64,000 nt of DNA, taken from the NCBI RefSeq assembly GCF_013426205.1, contig NC_089428.1:2728001-2792000 (forward strand). Reading direction: 5' to 3'. Source of the stretch: Metarhizium brunneum. Lineage: Eukaryota > Ascomycota > Sordariomycetes > Hypocreales > Clavicipitaceae. The notes under the pieces were generated by a model, which saw nothing but the letters and a program-made list of their open reading frames with translations, had not been told where the DNA came from and did not search any database. Within the stretch, counting starts at the first letter, position 1. Each line of letters opens with the position of its first letter. The translations under genes were made by a program, and so were the position numbers. Shown piece by piece: positions 13,701 through 25,812 of the stretch.

Positions 13701-16700
13701 TTCCGTGTTGCGATCCCAGCTGCCAATTCCGAGCAGTTGCTAAGCGCTTTGAATGAAGAGCTTACCCACGATAGCTACACATGTTGTTCTGAATCACCCG
13801 TCGCTTTTGTCTTCAGTGGTCAAGGGTCTCAGTATAGCGCCATGGGCCAGCATTTGCTGCACTTTACAATTTTCCGCGACGAGGTCCACGCGTACGACAT
13901 ATTAGCACAACGCCACGGATTCCCTTCAATCATGCCCCTCATAGACGGATCAGTTGATATCGAGGACCTTGAGCCGCTCGTCGTCCAGCTCGGCACTGTA
14001 TGTGTGCAGATGGCACTTGCAAGCCTCTGGATGGCACTTGGTATGCGGCCAGCCTACGTGGTTGGCCATAGTCTAGGACATTACGCGGCGCTCAAGGTCG
14101 CTGGTGTCCTTACCGCAAGCGATACCATCTATCTGGTTGCCACGAGGGCTCGGCTGCTGCAGAACAAATGCAGCCGCGGTAGTCACGCGATGCTGGCCAT
14201 CCGAAGCAGTGCCGCCGAGATCCAAGCCCACTTGGATGAGGGTATTCACGACATTGCTTGCATCAATGGTCCACAGGACACCGTTGTCAGTGGCTGTATT
14301 GACGATATTGACCGACTGTCTCAGAAACTCATGGACAAGGGCATCAAAGCTACAAGAGTTAATGTTCCATTTGCATTCCATTCGGCTCAGGTTGACCCCA
14401 TATTGGACGAGCTCGAAGCCGTAGCTTCCCAAGTCGAGTTTCATGCCCCAAGGGTGGCCATTGGATGTCCCTTGCTCAGCAAGACGTTTAAGGCTGGCGA
14501 GACACCTTCACTCGAGGCCAAGCACATAAGGCGTCACTGCAGGGAAACCGTCAACTTCTTGGACGTGCTGCGGTCGGCCAAAGACGACGGCCTCGTCTCC
14601 GAAAAGACGGCCTGGATCGAGATAGGCCCGCATACAGTGTGTTCAAACCTTGTCAAGGCAAACATCAATCAAGATATTACGGCAGTCCCATCTTTGATGC
14701 GCAACAAAGACGGGTGGCAAGTTTTGGCTTCGAGTGTTGCAACTCTGTACCGCCAGGGGTCATCGGTCGCCTGGGATGAATACCACCACGACTTTGAAGC
14801 ATGCAAACAAGTGTTGCGGCTACCGGCCTACAGCTGGGACAACAAGTTATACTGGATAGATTATGTGCACGACTGGCTGCTCACACGAGGCGACCCTCCC
14901 GTCCAAGCTGCCGCTTCGCTTCCAGCGCCTCCTTCAAGCTTCTCAACCGCCTCGGTGCACCGAATTGTTCACGAATCTGTTGAAAAGGGGAAGCTGACTC
15001 TGACGGCAGAGTGCGAATTCACGAATGAGCAGTTGCATGAAGTGGTATACGGCCACCTTGTCAATGGCAATCGCGTTTGCAGCTCGGTACGCTCTACATT
15101 CTCCAAACGCATGTGCTTGCCTGCTAATACTTTTTGTAGTCCTTGTATACAGACTTTGGCGTCACCTTGGGCTCTTATATCCTCGAGAAATATCGTCCGG
15201 ACCTCCAAGGCCATGCCGTCGACGTCCAAGACATGGTGGTCAACAAGGCTCTGGTCCACAAGGAGGGCCCGACGATGCTCCTCAGAATCGATGTTGTCCT
15301 CGACACGACGGACAGCAAAGCCGCAAGCATGTCCATCTACAGCGTCAACTCCAAGGGAAACAAGACTGCCGACCATGCCCAGTCCAGCCTTCACTTTGAG
15401 CAGCCCAAGGTCTGGCTCAAGAGCTGGGACAGCACGCAATACTACGTTGAGCGGAGCATCGAGTGGCTCAAGGAAAAGGCCGACCAAGGTCTCAACAGCC
15501 GCATGTCTTCTGGCGTCATATACAAGCTCTTCTCCAGCTTGGTCGACTACAGCACCGCCTACAAGGGCATGCAAGAGGCCATTGTCAACACGGAAGACTT
15601 TGAGGCGACGGCGTTGGTTCGGTTCCAAGTCGACGAGGGCAATTTTCGATGCAACCCCATGTGGGTGGACAGTTGCGGCCAGCTTGCTGGGTTCCTGATG
15701 AACGGCCACGCAAAGACACCCAAAGACCAGGTGTTTATCAATCATGGCTGGCAGTATTTTAGGACAGTAAGAAAGTTCAGCAGAGACAAGACGTATCGCA
15801 CATATGTCAGGATGCGGTGCGTCGAAGGGACCACGTATGCCGGGGACGTTTATATTTTCGACGACGACGGCATCGTGGGTGTTTGCGGTAGTATCACGGT
15901 AAGGCTGCTCGTATCAAACTGCAAAACTGTTTGTCGCTGACTGGCGTAGTTCCAAGGTATTCCCCGGAAAGTCCTCAACACTGCGATGCCGCCGCCAAAG
16001 TCTCAAAACGAGGCTCCAGTTCGTTCCGGTCCTGCAAAGCCTGCGGTGAAGCCGCCAAGGAGCGCATCGTCAGAACATTCGGGTCACTTCGCGCGCCATG
16101 CCAACATTGAACCCCTGAAGCTCGATGCGGCCTTGAAGTCGGCAACTACGGCAAGAAATCCCATGCTGCCTGTTTTCAAGATTGTGGCAGAGGAGATTGG
16201 CATTCCCTCGGCGGGTGTTGACAATGGTCTCGTCTTTGCAGACTATGGGGTTGACTCTCTTCTGTCTCTGTCCATTTCTGGACGACTTCGTGAGGAACTG
16301 GATCTGGATGTCGAGTCGTCGGCTTTTGAAACCTGCGCAACCCTCGCCGACCTCGCCGCCCACCTTGGAATGGACACCTTCTCGGCAGATCAGTCCTCTG
16401 GACAGTCGAGTTCCTCTGGTGGGCTTTCTCCCAGGAGCGATTCCATTGGGGAGATGACCAGCAGCGCGACTACGCCCCCATCTATGAGCCCGCGAGGCTC
16501 CGTGTCTGGCAGTCAGTGCAAAGACGTGTGCGCCATTCTGGCAGAGGAGATTGGCGTGTCCATGGGCGAGATTACAAATGACACCGATCTGGGTGCCTTG
16601 GGCATGGATTCACTCATGTCGCTGGCTGTGCTCAGTCGTCTGCGCGAGGAGCTCGAGCTCGACTTGGAAGGGGACTTTTTCGTTTCTCATCCCAACTTTA

Positions 16701-17569
16701 GTTCCTTCAAGCACATGTTCCAACAGGGACATGGGGATGAGGCTGAACCAGAGACGTCTGCAGAGTTGAAGCAGTATCGCGCAACATCGACTCTCCTGCA
16801 AGGTAGCCCCAAGTCGGCGCTTTACACCTTGTTCCTACTCCCGGATGGCTCCGGATCCTCCTTTTCGTACGCACCCATCAACGCGGTGCGCAAGGATGTT
16901 TGTGTGTTTGGTCTCAATTGCCCTTGGCTCAAGTCTGCCGAAAAGCTGGTGCAGTTTGGCCTCAAAGGTCTTGCTACCCTCTACGTCGAAGAAATTCGAC
17001 GCAGAGCGCCTCACGGCCCATACAACCTGGGCGGATGGTCGGCGGGAGGCATTTGTGCGTACGAGGCGGCAATCCAGTTTACTCGAGAAGGCGAAACCGT
17101 CGAGCGTCTGATTCTCCTCGACTCCCCCAACCCAATCGGCCTGGAGAAGCTGCCCGCACGGCTGTTTGATTTCGTCAATGGCCTGGGCCTCTTTGGCGAC
17201 GGCAAGGCCCCGGACTGGCTGCTCGCGCATTTCCTTGCCTTTATTGACGCCCTGGATGAGTGGAAACCGGTGCCCTGGGACAAAGCCCTCGGCGGCAGCT
17301 CGCCACCGCCCATGACATATATTCTCTGGGCTGAGGACGGTATATGCAAGGGTACGGATGCCCGTCCGGAATATCGAGATGATGATCCCCGTGAAATGAA
17401 GTGGTTACTTGAGAATCGAACAAACTTTGGAGGTAATAACTGGGATGTTTTGCTCGGTCAACAGAGCCTTTCCATTGAACGCATCCAGGATGCGAACCAT
17501 TTCACCATGTTGCGCAAGGGCAAGAACACGGAGCGTGTCGCGGCTTTTATTCGGAGTATATTTGGTTAA
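10733..17569 (+). CDS. non-reducing polyketide synthase (pigment type)
   Basis: Iterative type I NR-PKS, 2148 residues, eight exons: 10733-11052, 11107-11413, 11467-12454, 12523-12604, 12667-12812, 12862-15086, 15140-15898 and 15950-17569. Domain order is SAT (Cys at about residue 128 in GLCIG), KS (Cys566 in DTACSSS; His in EMHGTGTQ near 700), malonyl-AT (Ser near 1017 in [10 protein letters not shown]), PT (about 1310-1650; His in YGHLVNG, Asp in VDSCGQLAG), ACP1 (GVDSLLS near 1711), ACP2 (GMDSLMS near 1829) and TE (GWSAGG near 1973, His in DANHFTML). This architecture is that of naphthopyrone, THN and conidial-pigment synthases. With EthD and laccase beside it, a Metarhizium Pks1/Pks2-type anthraquinone or naphthalenone pigment precursor is likely. 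The exact product cannot be read from sequence. Confidence 0.95.
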
Positions 17570-20208
17570 CTAGTATATGGCCTCTTTTATAGACGATTAC
17601 GTGGCTGTACGTAGATAGCTTGCATTTTTCTTTGGTTTGGGTATAGATAATATTAATCAGTTAATATCTTGGTATTTTCATATAAAATATGTCTACTATG
17701 CAAGTGGAACGAAAGCAACGAGGTGAGTCAATACGTCCAGTGGCCGAGGTGCGGCGCTGTGGGAGCCCAAGGTGATGCCATGGGTATTTCGGATCCTTGG
17801 CTTTTCTCTTCTGGCAGCAATTATGTGAATAAACTTGCATGACTTGGCGAACTCGCCGCCTGGAGTTGAGAGGATGAATCAAGCACAACATCAAGTATCT
17901 AGCCCTATGAGTAAGACCCTCTCGATTTGAGAGGGAAATTCCTCCAGGTTGCGGGAATGAAAACAGCTGCGCTGGATTCGGCTTTTGGGCCCCTTTACCA
18001 TTTCGCCCCGAAACTAATAAAGGGGACAAGGTGGCTTGTAATGCGGCATTGTTTATGGTCTCTGAACGCTGGACGGACAGTCAGCCCAAGGCGGCATCCG
18101 TGTTGGTCAGCGAGCGACGTCTCCATCCCCATCGTTCCAGAGTCATCGTCCAAGGCGGCCACAAGGCCCTGGTATTATTATGTATGTTTTGTAAGCTTTG
18201 CTACCGCCGTCTTTGCCTTTCCACTCTCAATTACATAAGTGACGTCCAGAGTCAGCATCGACGCCCGCGCCATGAAACACCAGACTCGTGAATAACAAAT
18301 AGGTGACAACAAAAGTATTCCCAGTCCCGGATTTGTCTGTCAAGGGTTCGTGGATACGCGTTCGTGTTTCGCAGACACCAGACGATTTTCCATCTCATGT
18401 CTGTAAGCAAACAGCCAAGCACCTTGGCAGCTAAAGTGGCGTACTTACTCGTTGTCGTGCAGCCACCAGCCTCGATAGGACATGGAGTCAACCGTTTGGC
18501 ACCTTGGCACCCCCTGGCACCTCTGTTACTGGTGTTACAGAGTCGAAAGGTCCACCACGCAACCTGACTCGTCTCAACATGTGCTGCAAAGTGAGCAGGA
18601 GCTTGTGATTCATGCAATGTCTCGACAGTGCGGTCCACGGGGTGATGCCGCCTATACATAGACGCGGAGCAGGAGGTGTCATGTAGTGCTGTTGATTGGA
18701 AGTGCCTTCTCGGATACGCGGCATCCAGTGTGAGCGGTTCAAGGGCGATCGGAGATTTCAGGAGCTGAAGTGCGGCGAGCATAGTGGCTACGACGTTTAC
18801 AACCAGGAGGATGCCTGAGATGTTTACGCCCGATTTCCATGGCCGACAGCCAAGGATAACACGATGGACTTACTAGGTGTAACCTTGTGTAGCTCCATCC
18901 TATGTACGGAGTACATGTACGCTTTCCCTGGATAGGAGGCATGATCAAGGCTTCCAACGGGATATCCCGTGTACATCTAACCACTCGGCTCGACTTGGCG
19001 GCGCAATTTTAGAAGCCTAGGTTTACAGCGCCACCTTCAGCTTGCCTACTCGGAAGAAGGCGTCAACGGTCCGTGAGCAAACGTCTGCATAGGCAATCAG
19101 TGCGTTGGCAGAGTTAACAGGCGTGCCATAATGCCCACATGCATATACAAGTGGGCTTTCGCTCCTTCGATCTGACGTGTGGGGGATAGGCACGGACTTG
19201 GGCTTCATAGCCATCATTTGATGTCAGACGGCCAATCGCGTAGCTTGCCGTGGCCTTGCAGGGTACGGCCAACGAGGTTCAGCATGATGTTGGGATGAAG
19301 ACCCGTCTGGGTCGAGTTATTCATGCGGTCGCTGGGAAAGTGACGCAACCATTTCCTGTCTGTGGCGCTTCTTACTATTGGTGAACATTTTCATCTACCA
19401 GACATGTGTACACCCACATGGTCGCGCCGGCTTTAAAATTCAAATGCTTGTGTTACGATAAAAATTTTCATTTTTGAATGATAAAAGCGCCAACAAGGCT
19501 TGGGTTGCTCAAATACGTGTACGCAATTTCTAGTGCTTCAAACATAGTACACCATGTAATTCACGCCTAGTGCCAGGCCAATATATGTGAAACTGTCTGG
19601 TATAGCGGGCCGTAAAGGGTCGACTGGCAGCACAAATACCACTGCTCCTTTGCCTCTCATCGAGCCTCTGTGTTGGGAACAATGCCATGTCTTGTCAGTG
19701 TAAAAGGTCAATATTGCAGGGTCGTTATTAAACACAGTCCACTCACCCTGACCCTTCATTTTGGGAGTTGGTGGCTGACAATCCTGAGTGGTAATGTTGT
19801 TTAGTAGATTGAACAAGAGAAATTGACTGGCCATGCATCCATCCACCGAGCAAGGTCGAGGTTGGATTGCTTGATTGATGATTACGTGTTCCAGCCGCAT
19901 GAATCACCAACATGTTTGTGCAGGGACCAGAATTTGGGAATCCCTCCTACCTGCACTCGACTGCGAGCAAGCCGTGGAGCGGGGATATGCGGTGTAGACA
20001 ACAACTATCCTTAATTTCCATGTTGGATAAAGATATCCCATGTGATGATTACGTGTGCTTCTGTCCAAAGACGGAGAACATGATGAAAAGGACCTATATA
20101 TTCATAACCACCACCTGTCCCAATGTGACCCAAGAAGTCACTTGCGTGTTGAAGCCCCTCTCTCCATTTAGCTTCCTTACATTCATTTCTTTCTCACATT
20201 CTTTCAAC
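17570..20208. other. intergenic region without a supported gene
   Basis: About 2.6 kb after the PKS. Frames of up to 176 codons occur but show low-complexity shadow composition, no domain and no splice context. The last part holds the promoter of the CAP gene, with a CCTATATATTC element near 20093 and a pyrimidine-rich leader before the ATG. Confidence 0.45.
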
Positions 20209-20985
20209 ATGAGGTCTTCTCTTCTTGTTATCGTGCTGCCACTTGTTGGCGCTACTCCTCGAGGACCTCCTGGCGAGTGTGATACAAAGACTGCTGTTTC
20301 AAAAAGAGGTTGGTTAGGCCATGATGTATTGGACGGAAACTCGATCCAGCCAGCTCACTATTCAACATGGCATTGGTCCAACTTTGGTCTGTGCAAGGGG
20401 GATTGGTCCAACTTTGGTTTGTGCAAGTGGGATTGGTTCAACTGGTGGAATTGGTTAGGTTCCGGTGATGAGTCTTGTGAGACCGACGACGATACACCAC
20501 GACCCCAGAAACCGACTCCCACCAAGCCTGAAACGCCAGAGGAGCCTCCTACACAACCGTCCCCAAGCACTACCCAGGCCCCTCCTCCTGGCGGCGGCAA
20601 CGGACCTGAGTATATCAATCGTGTCAACAAGTGGATGGATGCTTGTGGGCTACGCCACCTGGCGCACGACTCCACGTTGGAGAGCAATGCTCACCAGACA
20701 AGTGTGGAAGCTAATGGAAACATGGTTCATAACATGTTGCCTGGTACCATGGCACAGGTCATGGCACACGGCGATCTAACGGCAAATTTCGACCGGGCGT
20801 TTGTAGGTGGCTGGCTCTGCGAGATTAAAACACTTTTCAAAGACAAGAATTTCTGCGACGAGAGCTCCCTAGCCGAAGGATGGACGTATAGTGGCACGCG
20901 CCATGCCGAGATCTTGTCCAACTCACGGTACACAAAGATTGGATGCGGAACTGCCCAGAGCATTGTGACCTGTGACGTTGCCTAG
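20209..20985 (+). CDS. secreted CAP (SCP/PR-1-like) domain protein
   Basis: A 258-residue protein with a short N-terminal signal peptide (MRSSLLVIVLPLVGA) and a KR dibasic site at about residue 32. A tryptophan-rich segment follows, built on a 30-bp tandem repeat (WSNFGLCK twice, 20371-20430), then a Pro/Thr/Ser-rich linker and a C-terminal CAP-like domain. The domain is recognised from INRVNKWMD, LAHDSTLE, GTMAQVMAHG, GGWLCEI, TYSGTRHAEI and SRYTKIGCG. CAP proteins are secreted; fungal members include lipid and sterol binders and virulence-associated proteins. The ATG at 20209 is preferred over an upstream in-frame one because it gives the signal peptide. No neighbour suggests a pathway. A broken paralogue lies at 25016-25812. 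Confidence 0.75.
   Translation: MRSSLLVIVLPLVGATPRGPPGECDTKTAVSKRGWLGHDVLDGNSIQPAHYSTWHWSNFGLCKGDWSNFGLCKWDWFNWWNWLGSGDESCETDDDTPRPQKPTPTKPETPEEPPTQPSPSTTQAPPPGGGNGPEYINRVNKWMDACGLRHLAHDSTLESNAHQTSVEANGNMVHNMLPGTMAQVMAHGDLTANFDRAFVGGWLCEIKTLFKDKNFCDESSLAEGWTYSGTRHAEILSNSRYTKIGCGTAQSIVTCDVA
20371..20430 (+). repeat. 30-bp tandem repeat inside the CAP gene
   Basis: Two near-identical 30-bp copies (20371-20400 and 20401-20430) encode WSNFGLCK-type units, with a degenerate third beginning at 20431. The repeat length keeps the frame. Confidence 0.8.
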
Positions 20986-22434
20986 AGCTCTGGAACTGGA
21001 TGTACCACTATCCAAAGGAATAGGTGCTGTTGGGTTTCGGACGCATCATCACAAGCCACGGGGTGTTTTCAACCTATTGACGCTCAACATCGTGGCTCCC
21101 TAGTCCTCCTTATTGTTCTTTGTACTTAGCATGCATGTCTCTTTAGCTCAAAACCAATAACACTTGACGGGTTTCAAGAATCCAAACAGCCTTGCAAAAT
21201 GTTTATACACTTTGGCGGGGTGTCTAGCTTTTGTAGTGTCACGTCACTCTTAAACGGCCAAGCATTACCGTCTTGAAGTATGACTAAAATTATTTTGAGA
21301 CGTGAAAAGGACCAGATTGTCGACCGACTGAAAGTTGCGATCGGCGCCCCCTTGAACGAAATGCGCGTCAACAGGAAAAAATAGTCGAAAAAAAGTCGAA
21401 AAAAAGTCGAAAAAAAAAGCAAGCAGCCAAGTGGAAGGGGGCGCTGGAATTGAGAGCCAGGGCCATTGCCTGATGAGACTCAGCTCATAAGATGATGCTG
21501 AAAATAGCAATGTGAAGAATAATGGCAGACAAGAGCTCTGACGCCGCAATCTTCTCCCGCGGAGCGAGACGTGGATTCCCGCTCTCCCCAGCGACTGCTA
21601 TTCCTCTCCCGAGTTGCAACGTAGTTTGGTTTGACGCAAAGTGGACTGACATGGCTTCGAAACTTTATACACAGAGACTTTGAGTGGTTCTGCAATTCTG
21701 CTGCTATCGAACCTGGCTGGCTGGCTGGCTGGTCCCTTGGAAACCTAGCCATTACGCGGTTCTTGATTGAGTTATTGGCATGCAGTGCACCTAGAAACGG
21801 AAGGCTGGCTTATTGTCACGTTGGCATGGAAACGCCCTGTGAGACAACGGCGAAGCATTGCTAGGCACAGGTAAGTACTTGCCTAACAAACAGTCAAGTG
21901 CTACATGGACTGAAGAGAAAGACTGGTACAGTGGCGGCTGGTAACTTCGGCAATGGTTGCGGCCTTTGGATGCTGATAGCTCAAAAGAGCTATGAGCCGC
22001 AAACGTTACTCGTCTGGCGGCAAGCATAGGAAATGCTGTCACCAGCCTCTTCCAAGTGACATTTTCAGTTTCGTAATATACGAGGTCTCGCTCTGTAACC
22101 AACGTGGTCTACTGCGTTCAATGCGACATCTGGGTGCTGTGAGATAGGAGGACTAGTAAAAGACAGTTCTAAGACCGAAAAGGCCACATCTCTAAGAGCA
22201 AGAACCGTATATTATTAACCGGCTTTTAGCGATTAAGGAATTTGCTCTATTCTATTTCTCTTACTCTACTTACAACGGGAATTATCCTCCGTGTTATTTA
22301 ATTTTCCCCGTGCTATACAAGAGCTGGTAGTAGGTATAAGAAAGGTAATACAAATATACTATAAAGTGTATAGAGCCAATAGTCGCTTTATTTTTGCGTA
22401 GAGTATATATCTTGTATTCTAGATTGCTTGTATG
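20986..22434. other. intergenic, simple repeats
   Basis: No supported gene. It holds three copies of an 11-bp GTCGAAAAAAA unit (21384 to about 21417) and a run of five CTGG units (about 21713-21732). From about 22140 the sequence becomes strongly AT-rich toward the MFS gene. Confidence 0.5.
21384..21417 (+). repeat. GTCGAAAAAAA minisatellite, 3 copies
   Basis: Three head-to-tail copies of an 11-bp unit, the last with a longer A run. It probably arose by slippage; no function is suggested. Confidence 0.7.
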
Positions 22435-24288
22435 TTAATACACATATCGAAATTGCGGAATTTCCTTGTCGGTTTTATCCATAAGATTTATCATCGTTTC
22501 TTGTGTTTCGTTAAATTCCGCTACCCCTGCCGTACTCGTAGTCTTATCGCGGCGGTGGTTTTCCCAAATAAGATATGCACGTAGCATAAAACAAAGGCAA
22601 AATCCAAATGCAAGACATATAATAAGCGCAAGAAAACCCGAGGTGTATGTTGGCGCTTGCCAGGCAAAAAAAAGCTGTGGTCCAATAATATTGCCTGTGC
22701 AATACGCCATAAAACTCTTTATATTGTGGAAAGCAGGCTCGAGTTAGCGTATTACAGAAGATATAAATAAGGAGAGTATCCTTTTGTCTGTTGAAAACTG
22801 AGAAAAGGCTTATCTGCTGTGGGACTTACCATTGCATTAACAGTCGTCTTCTTTGTAAATCCGCCGAAGTTTCCCGACATGAGAGACATAATCAATGGGA
22901 AATTGGCGGCATAGCCTCCCGCCATGCAAATTCCTGCAAGGCGACCCCATTTCATTTCCACTGGAAGTTGACGCACCATAACGGCGCCTGTAACAGCAAC
23001 AGCAAGGTTACCAGCCATCCAGTACGTTCGGGAATTATGGAAGTAAGAAGATCCAATCGTAGCAGTTAGAACGAGAAATAGTTGGAGGACATAATTAATG
23101 CTTGTAAGGAGCAGTGTGTTCATAGTACTAAAGCCGAATGCCCTAATAATAATCGCACTAAACTGTTAAATGTCTCGTTAGTAAGAATAGTCTTTACCGT
23201 GGCCAGGCGTTAGGGGAGGTTGCGTACTGTCGTCACAGCACCATTAGGGATACTATTAGCGATTTGCATAGCGACAACAAACCAGCTCTTAATATCTAAG
23301 AGCGCCTCGAGACACTGGGACCATTTGAACTCGTTATTTTTAATGCCAGTCATGTTCTCCTTGACTCGAACAAGAGCTTTTTCGCGATCAGTCCTGTTTA
23401 GAAACCAGGCCTTGCCGGGGGTATCCGGAAGAGTAAACAAAAGAACAAAAGACCAGGCAATAGTAAGGCCACCGAATATCAAGAACACGGCCTGTTTGGA
23501 ACGAGTATCAGCCTTCTTATTTGAAATACAGTTTTCTTAGTCACATAATATATACCTTCCAGGGGGCAATACTATCTATATGGCCTATAGCATTAGCTAG
23601 CAGGCCACCAAAGATTCCGGCGAAGGTGTTGCCGAGATACCAAGCTGCATGGCGTAGCGGCTGTTCCGCCCGCTTATACCACATAGCTACGACGACAGTC
23701 AGGCCAGGGCCAATAGCAGCTTCTGTGAAGCCAAGAAAAAATCTTTCTGCGAGCAGGCCTGCAGGATTAAAACACACTGCAGTTAGTATTAGAACTATAC
23801 CCCAGACTAGCCTACAAGCGACAAAAATATATTAGTTACTGTTCAAAGTACTTGGGGAGGTAAAGTTATTACACTGAAGCAGATATAAGTTTGCCCACAT
23901 GCCAGCGCACCATTAAGACGGCGGCCGGGTACGAGGCAGCAAGATATCCGAAGTAGTATATGCCGCTAGACCAGGAGTATTCCTCGCCGGTAAGATGTAG
24001 GTCCTCCCGAAGGCCTAAAATGGCTGTGCTGTTAAGCGCAGTCTTGTCTAGAAACTGGAACATGTACGATAACGCCATTACTGGTAACAAGCTATTAAGG
24101 TATAAGCAAATAATATAGCAAGGCACACGCATAAGCCTATATCTGGCGTCTTACCACATATCAATTTTGCGAAGCAGTCGCTTGTCTTCTTCTGGGCTGA
24201 GGACCTCATCGTAAACCTCGTGCGTCTTTGTTTCCTCAGCGTGCATTGTGCTGCCTTCACGCTCAGTCTTTTCTGTGCCGGTAGCCAT
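22435..24288 (-). CDS. MFS transporter, Dal5-like anion:cation symporter family
   Basis: A 495-residue transporter with six exons on the minus strand: 24288-24155, 24091-23873, 23811-23556, 23491-23228, 23162-22830 and 22716-22435. All junctions keep frame. The cytosolic N-terminus ends SPEEDKRLLRKIDM, as in allantoate, pantothenate and nicotinate permease relatives. It continues with FLDKTALNSTAILGLREDL, the loop-2/3 region RWHVGKLIS, GFTEAAIGPGL, and a C-terminal half with YCTGNIIGPQLF. About 12 hydrophobic segments are visible. The substrate is a small carboxylate or vitamin-like compound by family, not determinable here. The gene is intact although it sits at the edge of an AT-rich degenerate island, and its codons favour TTA and ATA more than those of the flanking clusters. 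Confidence 0.87.
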
Positions 24289-25015
24289 ATCAAATAAGTA
24301 AGAATCAGGTTAATAATATATGTACGCAGTACTAAAAGTGTGCAAGTTTATTAAAACGGGGGGGTTACAGTAGAGATGGATCCTTTAAATAACTAGACAT
24401 CGAATTTAACCGTCACCCCGCCCGGTAAAACAAGGAGGCTACCCCGTGGGGTTAATTGTAGGAGATCGGAGATCGGTTATAAAGCCTACCGCCGGAGGAC
24501 CCCGCTGCACTCCGCCGAACTCCGTTTATTATTCGGCTCAATACAATTTACTACATCAGAGTCTATACAAATATAAGGACTTTAGCCCGCGAATACGTCC
24601 ACTTATTTCTTTCAGTGGTTTACATTTAGACACCGCTTAAATACTACAGCGTAAGTTAAAGCCTACCAATATATCCTGCCCTCTGACATGCATTCAACTA
24701 GGGCACGGCACGGGTGGAGGCGCCACGAGGTCCTTGTAGTATTCCATCTATTCCTTAAAATAAATCGTATCTTGACGCTTTAGGGGACCCTTGCGTCTCT
24801 GGATAGATCAGTGAAGAGAGTTTGTTATCCAGTCTAATATCCCTAACAAGCTGTCCTATCAGAATTTAAGTACCTCAAAATAAAGTCAACTTTGGTCGGG
24901 TTCTTCACACAAGCGGATATAAATACGTCTGAAATATGCGATACGCACTCCGAGTAGTCTATATAAACGTCCTCCAAGACCAACATTACGTTTAGAATTA
25001 AATTCCGCACATAGC

Positions 25016-25812
25016 GTGCGCAAGAACCCGTCCTCAATTCCTGTTACTGCTGTAAACAATTATGATAATACTATATCTTCTAGTCTTATAGATATACCAA
25101 AGGGAATAATCCGGTCTGCTTTAGCCCTTTTAGACCTAGGCATTAAGTATAGCTTATCCTATAACCTGCTACTATTTAATATTAAGACTACACCAAATAG
25201 CAATAACAAAATCATTTAGCTGTCTGGACCAGGAAGTATCTCCGGACCAGATAGCTCCTCCGGACCGTCTCAATCATGTAAGGAGGGGATATATAGTAGC
25301 AACAATACTAAATATATATTATTTATCAACAAATAGCGTACAATTATCGGGAAATATACCCTCGAGCACGACGCCTTATTAGAGGGTAATACTTGCAAAA
25401 CAAGTAGGAGAAGCCCTTCAGAACTCAAATACGCTATTTTTAAAGGAACCGCTCAACAGGTTATGTATAGGGGAAACCTATCAATTGAGGACGCTGCTAT
25501 CGCCTGGCTTTGTGAGAGGTCGGATCTCCCGACCATAGAGGAGGCCTGTAAAAGGTTCCCCCCGGGGTGGTCAGGGGTCTGACTAGACATGCGGACGTTA
25601 TGTCCTCAGCGAAGTACACCAAAATCGGATACGGCCAGAAAAACAGCATCTGGACCTGTGATTTGGCTTGTGATAAGCCCTGCGATTTAAATTTGTACCC
25701 TGAAACGCAACTGTCGCGTGGTAATTCTCAATCTAATTCTCGTGGAATTAATCTAGGAACAGGGAATCGTTTGGGCTTCTTATATGTTAAAAAACCTGCG
25801 AGTAACAACTAA
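25016..25812 (+). pseudogene. broken CAP-domain gene, paralogue of the 20.2-kb gene
   Basis: A frame from 25016 can be aligned by eye with the intact CAP protein encoded at 20209-20985. A Ser/Gly/Pro linker is followed by counterparts of the INR.NK, LEHD, KGTAQQVM, AWLCE, GWSG and TRHA...KYTKIGYG segments, in the same order. It is interrupted by TAG stops at 25217-25219 and 25334-25336, and by a frameshift near 25570 after GWSG, beyond which the frame runs to a TAA at 25812. Both premature stops are TAG, one C-to-T step in CpA context away from CAG. Linker similarity upstream of 25325 is weak, so the 5' limit is uncertain. No function is expected. Confidence 0.65.

Noticed and set aside
18252..18782. 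176-codon minus-strand frame after the PKS
   Set aside because: No domain, signal peptide or coherent composition; it lies in a long spacer and overlaps plus-strand frames of similar quality.
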